Positions 1 through 5,402 are shown, counted from the first letter of the stretch. The stretch: 7,109 nucleotides of DNA from an uncultured Ruminococcus sp. (GCA_946404705.1 CAMJES010000110.1:1-7109); one strand, 5' to 3'. Translations and numbers: made by a program. The notes: generated from the sequence alone by a model not told the origin.

Positions 1-46
1 ACCACCGAGATCTACACTCTTTCCCTACACGACGCTCTTCCGATCT
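1..46 (+). other. Illumina TruSeq 5' (universal/P5-side) adapter, sequencing artefact
   Basis: These bases match the last 46 bases of the TruSeq universal adapter, ending in the diagnostic GACGCTCTTCCGATCT. There is no i5 index between the P5 part and TCTTTCCC, which fits the single-index universal oligo. This is not genomic DNA; the insert begins at 47. The adapter lies in frame with the truncated minus-strand gene that follows it and has no stop in that frame, so a gene caller would add 15 artificial residues to that protein. Confidence 0.98.
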
Positions 47-1102
47 CCCGAACCCGTTTTTGTTTGAAAAGCCGCCGAAAATATATGCAGCTGCGAAAAG
101 TCCGCATGATATCGTAACGATAACGCTGTGTTCAAGCCATGCGGCAGGAACGATAAGCGCTGCAATGCTCATAATAACCGTATTGGCGAGCTGAAACAGC
201 GGAAGAACATTAATTATAGCCGAAAAGGTATCGGACTTTACACCTTTTTTTAGAATAAGCTGGCTTACAAAGATCACAACAAGGGAATAAACTGCCATAG
301 AAAGCATAAGGAAGTCGAGTCTGTCGTTTATCAATCTTGCAAGTGCGACTATTACGACCGAAAAGCTCACAAGTGAACTTAAAGCGAAATTCTTATTGCG
401 GTAATCAATGCTGCCTTTGAAGCAGACTGCGGCGGCGAGTGTGGCTGCTGCGGCAAGGACTGCGTTCAAACCGTCGCCCCGAAGAATGAACCATTCGCCG
501 AAAAGCTTGAAATAGGCTGCGGCAATTACGGATATCGGCAGGAAAACGCTGCCAAGGGCATAGAAAACCATACCTGTTTTCGGAAGCTCAAGCTTTCTTT
601 CCGCAAGTGAAGAAACGGCAAAGAAAACCGCCGAGAACGAAAGAATTATAACGGCTCTTACGCCGTTGCCAAGTATCTTCCAAGTGGTTGTAGCAAAAAT
701 GAAGCCTGCGAGAATGATAAGGAGCGCACCGAGGACAAGCAGGACGTTTATTGAGCTGACTTTATGCTTTTCGGGCTTCAGAAGCTCGGGCATTTCAGCT
801 TTTTTCGGTTTTTCCTGCGGTTGCTGCGGTGAAGCAACTGTAAAGCTTTGTGGCTTTGCAGCACCCTGCAGAGGCTTATAGGAAGTATCATAATGCGGCG
901 ATGCCGTTTTTTCGGGTGTTGTTTGCTCTGCAAAGTTTTCTGCCTTTACAGCGTTTTCTTCCTCTTTCTTTGAATTTTTTGAGATATTCCACAGTTCCTC
1001 TCTCAGTTTGTTTATCTCAGACCTTAGCTTTGAATTGGTGAGTTTTGCTTCAATAAACAAAACTAAAAAGACGACTGTTGTTATAAAGAATAAAGCTGCC
1101 AT
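47..1102 (-). CDS. Large multi-pass membrane protein, C-terminus cut by the contig end
   Basis: This open frame of 352 codons starts at the ATG at 1102 behind an AAAGGAG ribosome binding site and runs off the insert without a stop, so the C-terminus is missing. In order it shows an N-terminal hydrophobic helix (about residues 2-17), a charged, probably coiled-coil stretch (20-50), and a Pro/Glu/Lys-rich linker (about 60-115). From residue 118 it has a series of hydrophobic segments, beginning INVLLVLGALLIILAGFIFA and followed by ATTTWKILGNGVRAV. The layout of anchor, soluble linker and polytopic domain resembles large uncharacterised Firmicutes membrane proteins of the DUF2157-like kind, but I cannot assign a family firmly. 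It lies downstream of the LytTR-DUF3021 gene on the same strand but has its own consensus promoter between inverted repeats. Function unknown. Confidence 0.85.
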
Positions 1103-1120
1103 TTTGTCACTCCTTTGCAG

Positions 1121-1184
1121 GTTTTGGAAATCAGGTTTTAAACATTATATCATATTTAAATTTTTTTGTAAAGATTTCCAAAAC
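1121..1184. repeat. Perfect 12-base inverted repeat bracketing the membrane-protein promoter
   Basis: GTTTTGGAAATC at 1121-1132 is the exact reverse complement of GATTTCCAAAAC at 1173-1184. The 40-base interior (1133-1172) holds the whole core promoter: the upstream arm abuts the -35 and the other arm lies in the predicted 5' leader. An 8-base direct repeat, CAGGTTTT (1118-1125 and 1132-1139), overlaps the downstream arm. Possible roles are recombination sites of an invertible promoter, two operator half-sites, or a long-loop hairpin in read-through RNA. Confidence 0.85.
1144..1172 (-). promoter_or_regulatory. Sigma-A promoter of the truncated membrane-protein gene
   Basis: On the minus strand, TTTACA (1172-1167) is followed after exactly 17 bases by a perfect TATAAT (1149-1144). 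Transcription would start near 1137, giving a leader of about 35 bases before the ATG at 1102. The spacer is almost pure A/T. It is the only strong promoter-like element between the two minus-strand genes, so the downstream gene can be expressed independently of its LytTR neighbour. Confidence 0.8.
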
Positions 1185-1200
1185 ATAATTAAAGGAAATG

Positions 1201-1231
1201 CCGCACCAAGCCATTCAAATGACCTATGCGG
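1201..1231 (-). terminator. Possible weak hairpin after the LytTR-DUF3021 gene
   Basis: Just past the stop codon the minus-strand transcript can fold with an outer CCGCA/TGCGG stem and an inner AGGTCAT/ATGGCTT stem containing two G-U pairs, capped by a TTGA loop. No proper U-run follows (ATTTCCTTTAATT), so it is at best an inefficient terminator or an RNA-stabilising hairpin. Confidence 0.3.
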
Positions 1232-1243
1232 TACTTTCTGAAA

Positions 1244-2068
1244 TCAGTTATTCATTTTTGAATTTATTGCTTTTATCTTTCTTTTTATTGATAAATATTG
1301 AGCTATCCACACGATAACATAGATCAATACATAGATACCTATATAGCTGAGAACGCCTGCCAATGTATGCTCCATCCAGTTTGTGAAATATGCTATCGGA
1401 AGCAGCGCGGCCGCATAAATTGCAAAGCATATTCCGCTTTGTACGGCAATATTAAGCTCCTCGTTTTCCCATATAAGCGAGGCTGTCGCAAAGCCTACAC
1501 CCATAATTCCGCAGAGCAAGGTTTGTACTGCACCTGCGGCGGCTTCGTTCCCGATAAGTGCTATAAACTCGGGAGCGCATATTATAAAATCCCCTTTTCC
1601 TACGATAAGCGAAATAAGGACACTGATTATCTGACCTAACACCTTTTTGATTTTGGAAACATAACGTCTTGAAACGTAAGTCACAGTTGAATCATTAAAT
1701 ACAACGCATATCGTTCCCACGAAGTTTAAATCAAAGCTTTTGACCTTTTTCAGATTAATTATCTCCGAATTCGATATTCGCACAAATTTTGAAGCTTCAA
1801 GGCGTTCTTCCATTTCGTAGATCCTCTGCCGAAGAACATATTCGCCGCTTTCTGTTTCAGCAAAGACCTTTCCGCCGCTTGAATAGATCCTGATTATCTC
1901 ATCCTGTTCGATTATCCTTAGAACGCTGTCGCAAAAACCGGAAATCATCTGAGGCGTTTTCTCTGAAAGCTTCGATACCGCCGTGTTTACTTCATCTGTT
2001 ATCCTATCGGTCATAATTACCGCTTTGGGTATTTTGTATTCAGGAGCAATTTTAATTTCTACATCCAT
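1244..2068 (-). CDS. LytTR DNA-binding domain fused to DUF3021 membrane domain
   Basis: This 274-residue protein joins two families usually encoded by adjacent separate genes. Residues about 45-145 form a LytTR DNA-binding domain, with the hallmark FVRISNSEIINLKKVKSF near 95-112 and YVSRRYVSKIKKVLG at its end. Residues about 146-270 match DUF3021, a four-helix membrane protein, including IAYFTNWMEHTLAGVLSYIG and a basic tail. The fusion point shares the glycine of KKVLG with GQIISVLISL, so the usual start of the DUF3021 first helix is missing. The start at 2068 is chosen because GGAGGTGA lies just upstream; the ATG at 2083 would lie inside that Shine-Dalgarno. LytTR-DUF3021 pairs are generally thought to be autoregulatory, with the membrane part restraining the regulator. 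Here that link would be covalent, which is inference. The gene has its own promoter and a dyad upstream. Confidence 0.93.
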   Translation of the reverse strand: MDVEIKIAPEYKIPKAVIMTDRITDEVNTAVSKLSEKTPQMISGFCDSVLRIIEQDEIIRIYSSGGKVFAETESGEYVLRQRIYEMEERLEASKFVRISNSEIINLKKVKSFDLNFVGTICVVFNDSTVTYVSRRYVSKIKKVLGQIISVLISLIVGKGDFIICAPEFIALIGNEAAAGAVQTLLCGIMGVGFATASLIWENEELNIAVQSGICFAIYAAALLPIAYFTNWMEHTLAGVLSYIGIYVLIYVIVWIAQYLSIKRKIKAINSKMNN

Positions 2069-2072
2069 GCTC

Positions 2073-2080
2073 TCACCTCC
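2073..2080 (-). promoter_or_regulatory. Ribosome binding site fixing the LytTR-DUF3021 start
   Basis: GGAGGTGA on the minus strand, with seven bases between GGAGG and the ATG at 2068. The next upstream in-frame ATG (2083) overlaps this element and has no Shine-Dalgarno of its own, so the longer version is unlikely. Confidence 0.85.
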
Positions 2081-2094
2081 CATTTCATGATTAT

Positions 2095-2123
2095 ATTATA
2101 GCTCTTGACCCTTATGAATGCAA
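2095..2123 (-). promoter_or_regulatory. Promoter of the LytTR-DUF3021 gene
   Basis: On the minus strand TTGCAT (2123-2118) and TATAAT (2100-2095) are separated by 17 bases. The -10 is perfect and the -35 weaker, as expected for a promoter that depends on an activator. A dyad lies two bases upstream of the -35. Confidence 0.75.
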
Positions 2124-2125
2124 CA

Positions 2126-2156
2126 GATTTCCGATAAGTGGTCATTTACGGAATTC
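2126..2156. promoter_or_regulatory. Dyad upstream of the LytTR-DUF3021 -35, candidate autoregulatory site
   Basis: GATTTCCG (2126-2133) and CGGAATTC (2149-2156) are inverted repeats with one mismatch, centred on about 2141. Each arm continues inward with a TAA-like element (CCGATAA on the plus strand, CCGTAAA on the minus strand). The element sits directly upstream of the minus-strand -35, a normal place for an activator, and LytTR regulators commonly bind paired half-sites next to their own promoters. That the LytTR protein encoded here is the ligand is inference. The site also lies about 50 bases upstream of the divergent acetyltransferase promoter. Confidence 0.5.
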
Positions 2157-2202
2157 AATCGGTAAAATATAGTTCAAAACGGTCTTGCGTTGTTCCTCAT
2201 TC

Positions 2203-2231
2203 TTGACATTATTTTTTCAATATATTATAAT
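2203..2231 (+). promoter_or_regulatory. Perfect consensus sigma-A promoter for the acetyltransferase
   Basis: TTGACA (2203-2208), a 17-base spacer and TATAAT (2226-2231) match the housekeeping consensus at every position. Transcription would start near 2238, giving a very short leader that contains the AGGAGG ribosome binding site at 2245-2250. Confidence 0.9.
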
Positions 2232-2256
2232 AGTATAAAATAAAAGGAGGAGTAAA

Positions 2257-2766
2257 ATGGTTGAAATTGTTGAAGTGACTGCCGAAAACAAGGCGGTTTT
2301 GAATAATCTTATGGAAAAATACTTATATGAATTCTCGCAATGGGAGAAGACCGATATCAACGAAAACGGCTTATATGATTATGAATATCTCGACTGCTAT
2401 TTCACGGAGGAAAACCGCTATCCGTATTTTATCAAGTCGGACAGAAAGCTTGCAGGCTTTGCGCTGATAAGCGATTATCCCGAGGTTCCTGACGAGGAAA
2501 CGGATTTTTGCCTTTCCGAGTTCTTTATTCTGTACAAATACCGCAGGAGCGGAGTTGGGCGCGAGGCGGTCGCTCAGATACTTGACAAACATCACGGAAA
2601 ATGGCAGCTTAAACGTCATCCCCACAACACAGCTTCGGTTTATTTTTGGAATTCCGTCATTGATAGATACACTAACGGCAATTACAGGCTAATTGAAGCT
2701 TATCCGAACCGTGAGGTCGATTATGAAGACGGAACGCCTGCCGATGTTTTCTTTTTTGAAAATTAA
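2257..2766 (+). CDS. GNAT-family N-acetyltransferase
   Basis: The 169-residue length and motif order fit a single-domain GNAT acyltransferase, which moves an acetyl group from acetyl-CoA to an amine. Residues about 56-73 (YFIKSDRKLAGFALIS) look like the central beta strands. LSEFFILYKYRRSGVG (about 87-101) contains the acetyl-CoA pyrophosphate-binding motif, an R/Q-x-x-G-x-G pattern at R96-G101. ASVYFWNSVI (about 126-135) resembles the helix near the CoA exit. The substrate cannot be read from sequence. AGGAGG sits six bases before the ATG. The gene is probably monocistronic: it has a consensus promoter and the arsR promoter begins within 15 bases of its stop, though no terminator is visible between them. 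A link to the arsenic genes is not supported by sequence. Confidence 0.88.
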   Translation: MVEIVEVTAENKAVLNNLMEKYLYEFSQWEKTDINENGLYDYEYLDCYFTEENRYPYFIKSDRKLAGFALISDYPEVPDEETDFCLSEFFILYKYRRSGVGREAVAQILDKHHGKWQLKRHPHNTASVYFWNSVIDRYTNGNYRLIEAYPNREVDYEDGTPADVFFFEN

Positions 2767-2778
2767 AGCGAAAACATA

Positions 2779-2807
2779 TTGACTATTTTCTATCTATCGT
2801 ATATAAT
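2779..2807 (+). promoter_or_regulatory. Promoter of the arsR-led transcription unit
   Basis: TTGACT (2779-2784), 17 bases, then a perfect TATAAT (2802-2807). The spacer and -10 are covered by an inverted repeat, the usual geometry for an autorepressed arsR promoter. The expected start of transcription is near 2814. Confidence 0.82.
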
Positions 2808-2815
2808 ATATAGAA
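2788..2815. promoter_or_regulatory. Putative ArsR operator at the arsR promoter
   Basis: TTCTATCTAT (2788-2797) and ATATATAGAA (2806-2815) form a 10-base inverted repeat with one mismatch around an 8-base centre, overlapping the -35/-10 spacer and the -10. AT-rich TCTAT/ATAGA half-sites are typical of ArsR-family operators. Its right arm is part of ATATATAGAAAGA, which recurs upstream of the permease. Binding by the adjacent ArsR is inferred from position and repetition. Confidence 0.7.
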
Positions 2816-2838
2816 AGATATCAATTTGAGGTGAGTAT

Positions 2839-3138
2839 ATGGATACAAACGCAAGGAAAACAGCGGTCATTTTCAAGGCGTTCTGCGATGAAAACCGCAT
2901 AAAGATACTGCGGCTTTTAAAAGGCGGCGAAAAATGCGCTTGTATGCTGCTTGAAGAGATGAACATCACGCAGCCAACCCTTTCGCACCACATGAAGATA
3001 CTTTGCGACAGCGGAATCGTTATCGGGCGCAAAGAGGGAAAATGGATGCACTACTCTATTTCTGCGGACGGTATCGAGAAGGCGCAGGATTATCTTATTT
3101 CGCTAAAAAACGGCAAGGAGGAAAACAACAATGAATAA
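2839..3138 (+). CDS. arsR: ArsR-family metalloregulatory repressor
   Basis: This 99-residue winged-helix protein has normal ArsR/SmtB length. The metal-sensing motif is GGEKCACMLLEEM, with C33 and C35 equivalent to the ELCVCD pair that binds As(III)/Sb(III) in classical ArsR. The recognition helix is ITQPTLSHHMKIL (43-55), followed by the wing RKEGKWMHYSI (64-74). Further cysteines at C16 and C56 could add a ligand. Binding of trivalent metalloid should release the protein from DNA. It is first in its operon behind a promoter overlapped by an inverted repeat, so autorepression is likely. GAGGTGA precedes the ATG. Its last eight bases overlap the next gene, suggesting translational coupling. 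The family is certain; the exact inducer is inferred from the cysteine pair and the arsC downstream. Confidence 0.92.
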   Translation: MDTNARKTAVIFKAFCDENRIKILRLLKGGEKCACMLLEEMNITQPTLSHHMKILCDSGIVIGRKEGKWMHYSISADGIEKAQDYLISLKNGKEENNNE

Positions 3139-3574
3139 GGCAGACAGGGCTTTGGAGCTTTTTTCAAACAATTTCAACTGCTCGCAGGCGGTTTTTGCGG
3201 CGTTTGCGCCCGAACTCGGGATAGATGAAAAGCTTGCGCTGATGCTCGGAACTTCGTTCGGCGGCGGCGCAAGGAACGGTGAGATGTGCGGAGCGGTTTC
3301 GGGCGCGCTTATGGTTCTCGGGGCGAAATACGGTCACTATAACTCTTCCGATGACGAACAGAAAGGCCGTGCTTACGCCATTACATCGGAATTCACAAGG
3401 CGGTTCAAGGAAGCAAACGGCTCGCTCGTCTGCCGTGAACTGCTCGGATATGATCTTTCAAAGCCTGATGAAATGACTTGCATAAAGGAAAAAGGCTTGT
3501 TCGGAGAAATCTGCCCCAAAATGGTAAAAAGCGCAGTCGAGATACTTGAAAGCGTTCTTGCCGATTTCGAATAA
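3131..3574 (+). CDS. C_GCAxxG_C_C family redox-active protein
   Basis: The 147-residue protein matches the putative redox family named for its conserved cysteines. NCSQAVFAAFA has C17, GGGARNGEMCGAVSGALMVLG has C53 in the CGAxxG core, LVCRELLG has C101, and C117 and C128 complete the set. There is no signal peptide, so it is probably cytoplasmic. The ATG overlaps the arsR stop by eight bases and uses AAGGAGG at 3116-3122 inside arsR, so it is co-expressed with the repressor. The biochemical role of the family is not established; electron transfer or metal/thiol chemistry is assumed from the cysteines. Its place between arsR and the permease suggests a thiol-redox role in metalloid handling, which is inference. 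Confidence 0.88.
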   Translation: MNKADRALELFSNNFNCSQAVFAAFAPELGIDEKLALMLGTSFGGGARNGEMCGAVSGALMVLGAKYGHYNSSDDEQKGRAYAITSEFTRRFKEANGSLVCRELLGYDLSKPDEMTCIKEKGLFGEICPKMVKSAVEILESVLADFE

Positions 3575-3580
3575 TACTTC

Positions 3581-3598
3581 AGCCGTGTGTTCACGGCT
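3581..3598 (+). terminator. GC-rich hairpin between the redox gene and the permease
   Basis: AGCCGTG (3581-3587) and CACGGCT (3592-3598) pair perfectly around a four-base TGTT loop, seven bases after the stop codon of the redox gene. Only TTGATAAA follows, so intrinsic termination would be weak. It may partly separate the arsR pair from the permease genes, or act as an RNA-stability element. Confidence 0.4.
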
Positions 3599-3626
3599 TG
3601 ATAAACGCAAAACAGATAGACATATT
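3598..3626 (+). promoter_or_regulatory. Possible internal promoter for the permease-arsC unit
   Basis: TTGATA (3598-3603), 17 bases, then CATATT (3621-3626). The -35 is good and the -10 poor. The -10 falls inside an ATAGA/TCTAT inverted repeat, like the arsR promoter. Support comes mainly from that shared operator arrangement. Confidence 0.5.
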
Positions 3627-3646
3627 TATATCTATATATAGAAAGA
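3616..3646. promoter_or_regulatory. Second ArsR-type operator, upstream of the permease
   Basis: ATAGACATA (3616-3624) and TATATCTAT (3627-3635) are inverted repeats with one mismatch. They overlap a perfect 12-base palindrome, TCTATATATAGA (3631-3642). ATATATAGAAAGA (3634-3646) is identical to 2806-2818 at the arsR promoter. The repeated 13-mer points to the same repressor acting at both sites. The element ends ten bases before the permease ATG and merges into a GAAAGAGG ribosome binding site. Confidence 0.68.
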
Positions 3647-3655
3647 GGTTGATTT

Positions 3656-4669
3656 ATGGAAACAATACAAAGCGCTTGGGACTTTTTCCAGAGCGAAATA
3701 CTCGGTATGGCGTGGTTAAACAGACTTATCGGCTCGGCTTTGAACGCTCTCGGTCTTGATACGGGCGAAAAGCTTGGCGGCAGCGTTCGATTTTTCATCT
3801 ATGATATGATAAAGATTATGGTGCTGCTCGGTGTGCTGATATTTGTTATTTCGTATATACAAAGCTACTTTCCGCCCGAACGCACTAAGAAGATACTCGG
3901 ACGTTTTCACGGCATCGGGGCAAATATTATTGCCGCTCTGCTCGGGACGGTCACGCCGTTCTGCTCCTGCTCGTCCATACCGCTTTTTATGGGGTTCACG
4001 AGTGCAGGACTGCCGCTCGGAGTGACGTTTTCGTTCCTTATTTCCTCACCGATGGTGGATCTCGGCTCGCTTGTGCTGCTGATGAGCATTTTCGGCTGGA
4101 AGGTCGCGGTGATATATGTTGTTTTGGGTCTTGTCATTGCAGTTTCGGGCGGAACGCTTATCGAAAAGCTGCATCTTGAAGGTCAGGTCGAGGATTTTAT
4201 CAGAAACGCCAAGGCGATAGACGTTCCGCAGGAGCAGCTGCATTTCAAAGCCCGTGCGAAATACGCTTTTGAACAGGTCTGCGAAACCGCAAAGAAGGTT
4301 TTCCTTTATGTACTTATAGGCGTGGGCATCGGCGCAGTCATTCACAACTGGATACCCGAAGAATTTATTGTGAAAATACTCGGCGACAACAACCCGTTCG
4401 GCGTTGTTTTGGCTGCAGTCGCCGGTGTTCCGATGTATGCGGATATTTTCGGAACGATACCTATTGCCGAAGCATTGCTTGCCAAAGGTGCGCTGCTCGG
4501 CGTAGTGCTGGCGTTCATGATGGCGGTCACTACCCTTTCGCTGCCGTCAATGATAATGCTGCGCAAGGCTGTAAAACCGAAGCTGCTCGGAATTTTTATT
4601 GCGATATGCACTATCGGGATAATAATTGTCGGATATTTCTTTAACGCTATACAAGGCTATATCATATAG
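3656..4669 (+). CDS. DUF318/UPF0718-family permease, ArsP-like
   Basis: This 337-residue polytopic membrane protein has about eight hydrophobic segments in two halves joined by a charged cytoplasmic loop (about 168-215). The first half contains TPFCSCSSIPLFMGF with a C103-x-C105 motif at a membrane segment, then FSFLISSPMVDLG. The second half has the counterpart AGVPMYADIFGTIPIAEALL. This pattern defines the DUF318 permeases, which include ArsP, an exporter of trivalent organoarsenicals, and relatives linked to other metals. Here the substrate is probably As(III) or an organoarsenical, inferred from the flanking arsR and arsC. The ATG follows GAAAGAGG. The next gene's AGGAGG overlaps this stop codon, so the pair is tightly coupled. 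An ArsR-type operator lies immediately upstream. Confidence 0.88.
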   Translation: METIQSAWDFFQSEILGMAWLNRLIGSALNALGLDTGEKLGGSVRFFIYDMIKIMVLLGVLIFVISYIQSYFPPERTKKILGRFHGIGANIIAALLGTVTPFCSCSSIPLFMGFTSAGLPLGVTFSFLISSPMVDLGSLVLLMSIFGWKVAVIYVVLGLVIAVSGGTLIEKLHLEGQVEDFIRNAKAIDVPQEQLHFKARAKYAFEQVCETAKKVFLYVLIGVGIGAVIHNWIPEEFIVKILGDNNPFGVVLAAVAGVPMYADIFGTIPIAEALLAKGALLGVVLAFMMAVTTLSLPSMIMLRKAVKPKLLGIFIAICTIGIIIVGYFFNAIQGYII

Positions 4670-4681
4670 GAGGAAAAAGTT

Positions 4682-4996
4682 ATGTCATTGTTTGGATTTC
4701 TGAAAAAAACGGAAGAGAAAAAACGTCCTGCCGACAAGGCGCTTATCGCAAGGATAAAAAGCGTAAAGGTACTGGGCGCAGGCTGCAAAAACTGTCATAT
4801 ACAGTATGAAAATGTGAAGAAGGCGCTCGATGTCATGAGCGTACCCGTTGAAGCGGAGTATATCACCGATATGGCGAAGATCGCGGAATACGGCGTGATG
4901 AGCATGCCTGTTATCGTGGTGAATGAAAAGGTCGTATCTCAGGGCAGAGTTTTGAAGCCATCGGAGGTGGGAAAGCTGCTGACGGAGGTGAAATAA
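4682..4996 (+). CDS. Small redox-active disulfide (thioredoxin-fold) protein, CKNC
   Basis: The 104-residue protein fits the small redox-active disulfide protein 2 family. After a lysine-rich N-terminal extension (about 1-20, starting MSLFGFLKK), the thioredoxin-like core begins KVLGAGCKNCHIQYENV, with the active-site pair C35-K-N-C38. SMPV carries the cis-proline at P76 that faces the disulfide in thioredoxin folds. There is no signal peptide; the hydrophobic, basic start could touch the membrane. These proteins are often encoded beside DUF318 permeases. AGGAGG at 4668-4673 overlaps the permease stop, and the arsC Shine-Dalgarno lies within this gene's last codons. A role in reducing ArsC or the permease's CxC cysteines is plausible but unproven. 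Confidence 0.9.
   Translation: MSLFGFLKKTEEKKRPADKALIARIKSVKVLGAGCKNCHIQYENVKKALDVMSVPVEAEYITDMAKIAEYGVMSMPVIVVNEKVVSQGRVLKPSEVGKLLTEVK
4984..4990 (+). promoter_or_regulatory. Ribosome binding site for the TTG-started arsC
   Basis: GGAGGTG ends seven bases before TTG at 4998 and lies within the last codons of the preceding gene. It supports TTG as the real start: the protein from there begins MKKVAFICVHNSC, the expected ArsC N-terminus, and there is no nearby ATG. Confidence 0.85.
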
Positions 4997-4997
4997 C

Positions 4998-5390
4998 TTG
5001 AAGAAAGTCGCTTTTATATGTGTACACAACTCCTGCCGAAGTCAGATAGCTGAGGCTCTCGGCAAGCATTTTGCAAGTGATGTTTTTGAGAGTTTTTCGG
5101 CAGGAACACAAACCAAGCCGCAGATAAGCCCTGACGCTGTAAGGCTTATGAAAAAGCTGTATGGCATTGATATGGAGCAGACTCAGCACAGCAAAACTTT
5201 CGGTGATATCCCCTGCCCCGATATTGCGATATCAATGGGATGCGATGTTGGCTGTCCGTATATCGGCAGAGAGTTCGATGAAAACTGGGGTTTGCCCGAC
5301 CCCACGGGTGAAAGCGATGAGGTTTTCATCGAGGTCATAGAGAAGATAAAGGACAATATTTTAAAGCTGAAAGAAAGGCTGTCCGCATAA
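4998..5390 (+). CDS. arsC: Arsenate reductase, low-molecular-weight phosphatase (ArsC) type
   Basis: The 130-residue protein has the fold signature of LMW tyrosine phosphatases and thiol-linked arsenate reductases. The P-loop is C8-VHNSC-R14-S (Cx5R), where C8 attacks arsenate. The DP loop is WGLPDPTG with the general acid at D101. SMGCDVGCPY carries two more cysteines, C82 and C86. Three cysteines argue for arsenate reduction over phosphatase activity. The spacing is CX3C, unlike the CX6C of the S. aureus enzyme (C82/C89) and more like actinobacterial-type reductases, so the electron donor may differ. It starts at TTG one base after the previous stop, with GGAGGTG correctly spaced. As last gene of the cluster it would supply As(III) for export by the permease and for sensing by ArsR. 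Confidence 0.93.
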   Translation: MKKVAFICVHNSCRSQIAEALGKHFASDVFESFSAGTQTKPQISPDAVRLMKKLYGIDMEQTQHSKTFGDIPCPDIAISMGCDVGCPYIGREFDENWGLPDPTGESDEVFIEVIEKIKDNILKLKERLSA

Positions 5391-5402
5391 ATCTCGACTG
5401 CG

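Noticed and set aside
1001..1020. Mobile element or attachment sites around the ars cluster
   Set aside because: No transposase, integrase, tRNA gene or flanking direct repeat was found anywhere in the insert, so horizontal transfer of the cluster cannot be supported from this sequence.
666..1241. Three small plus-strand open frames
   Set aside because: They lie opposite, or run past the start of, the long minus-strand membrane-protein gene. They lack convincing ribosome binding sites and encode protein-like sequence only on the other strand.
1298..1639. A 113-codon plus-strand open frame
   Set aside because: It is the antisense shadow of the DUF3021 helices, which match a known family on the minus strand; it has no promoter or ribosome binding site.
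2069..2083. Longer start (MGGES...) for the LytTR-DUF3021 protein
   Set aside because: Its first codons are the Shine-Dalgarno of the ATG at 2068, and nothing resembling a ribosome binding site lies upstream of 2083.
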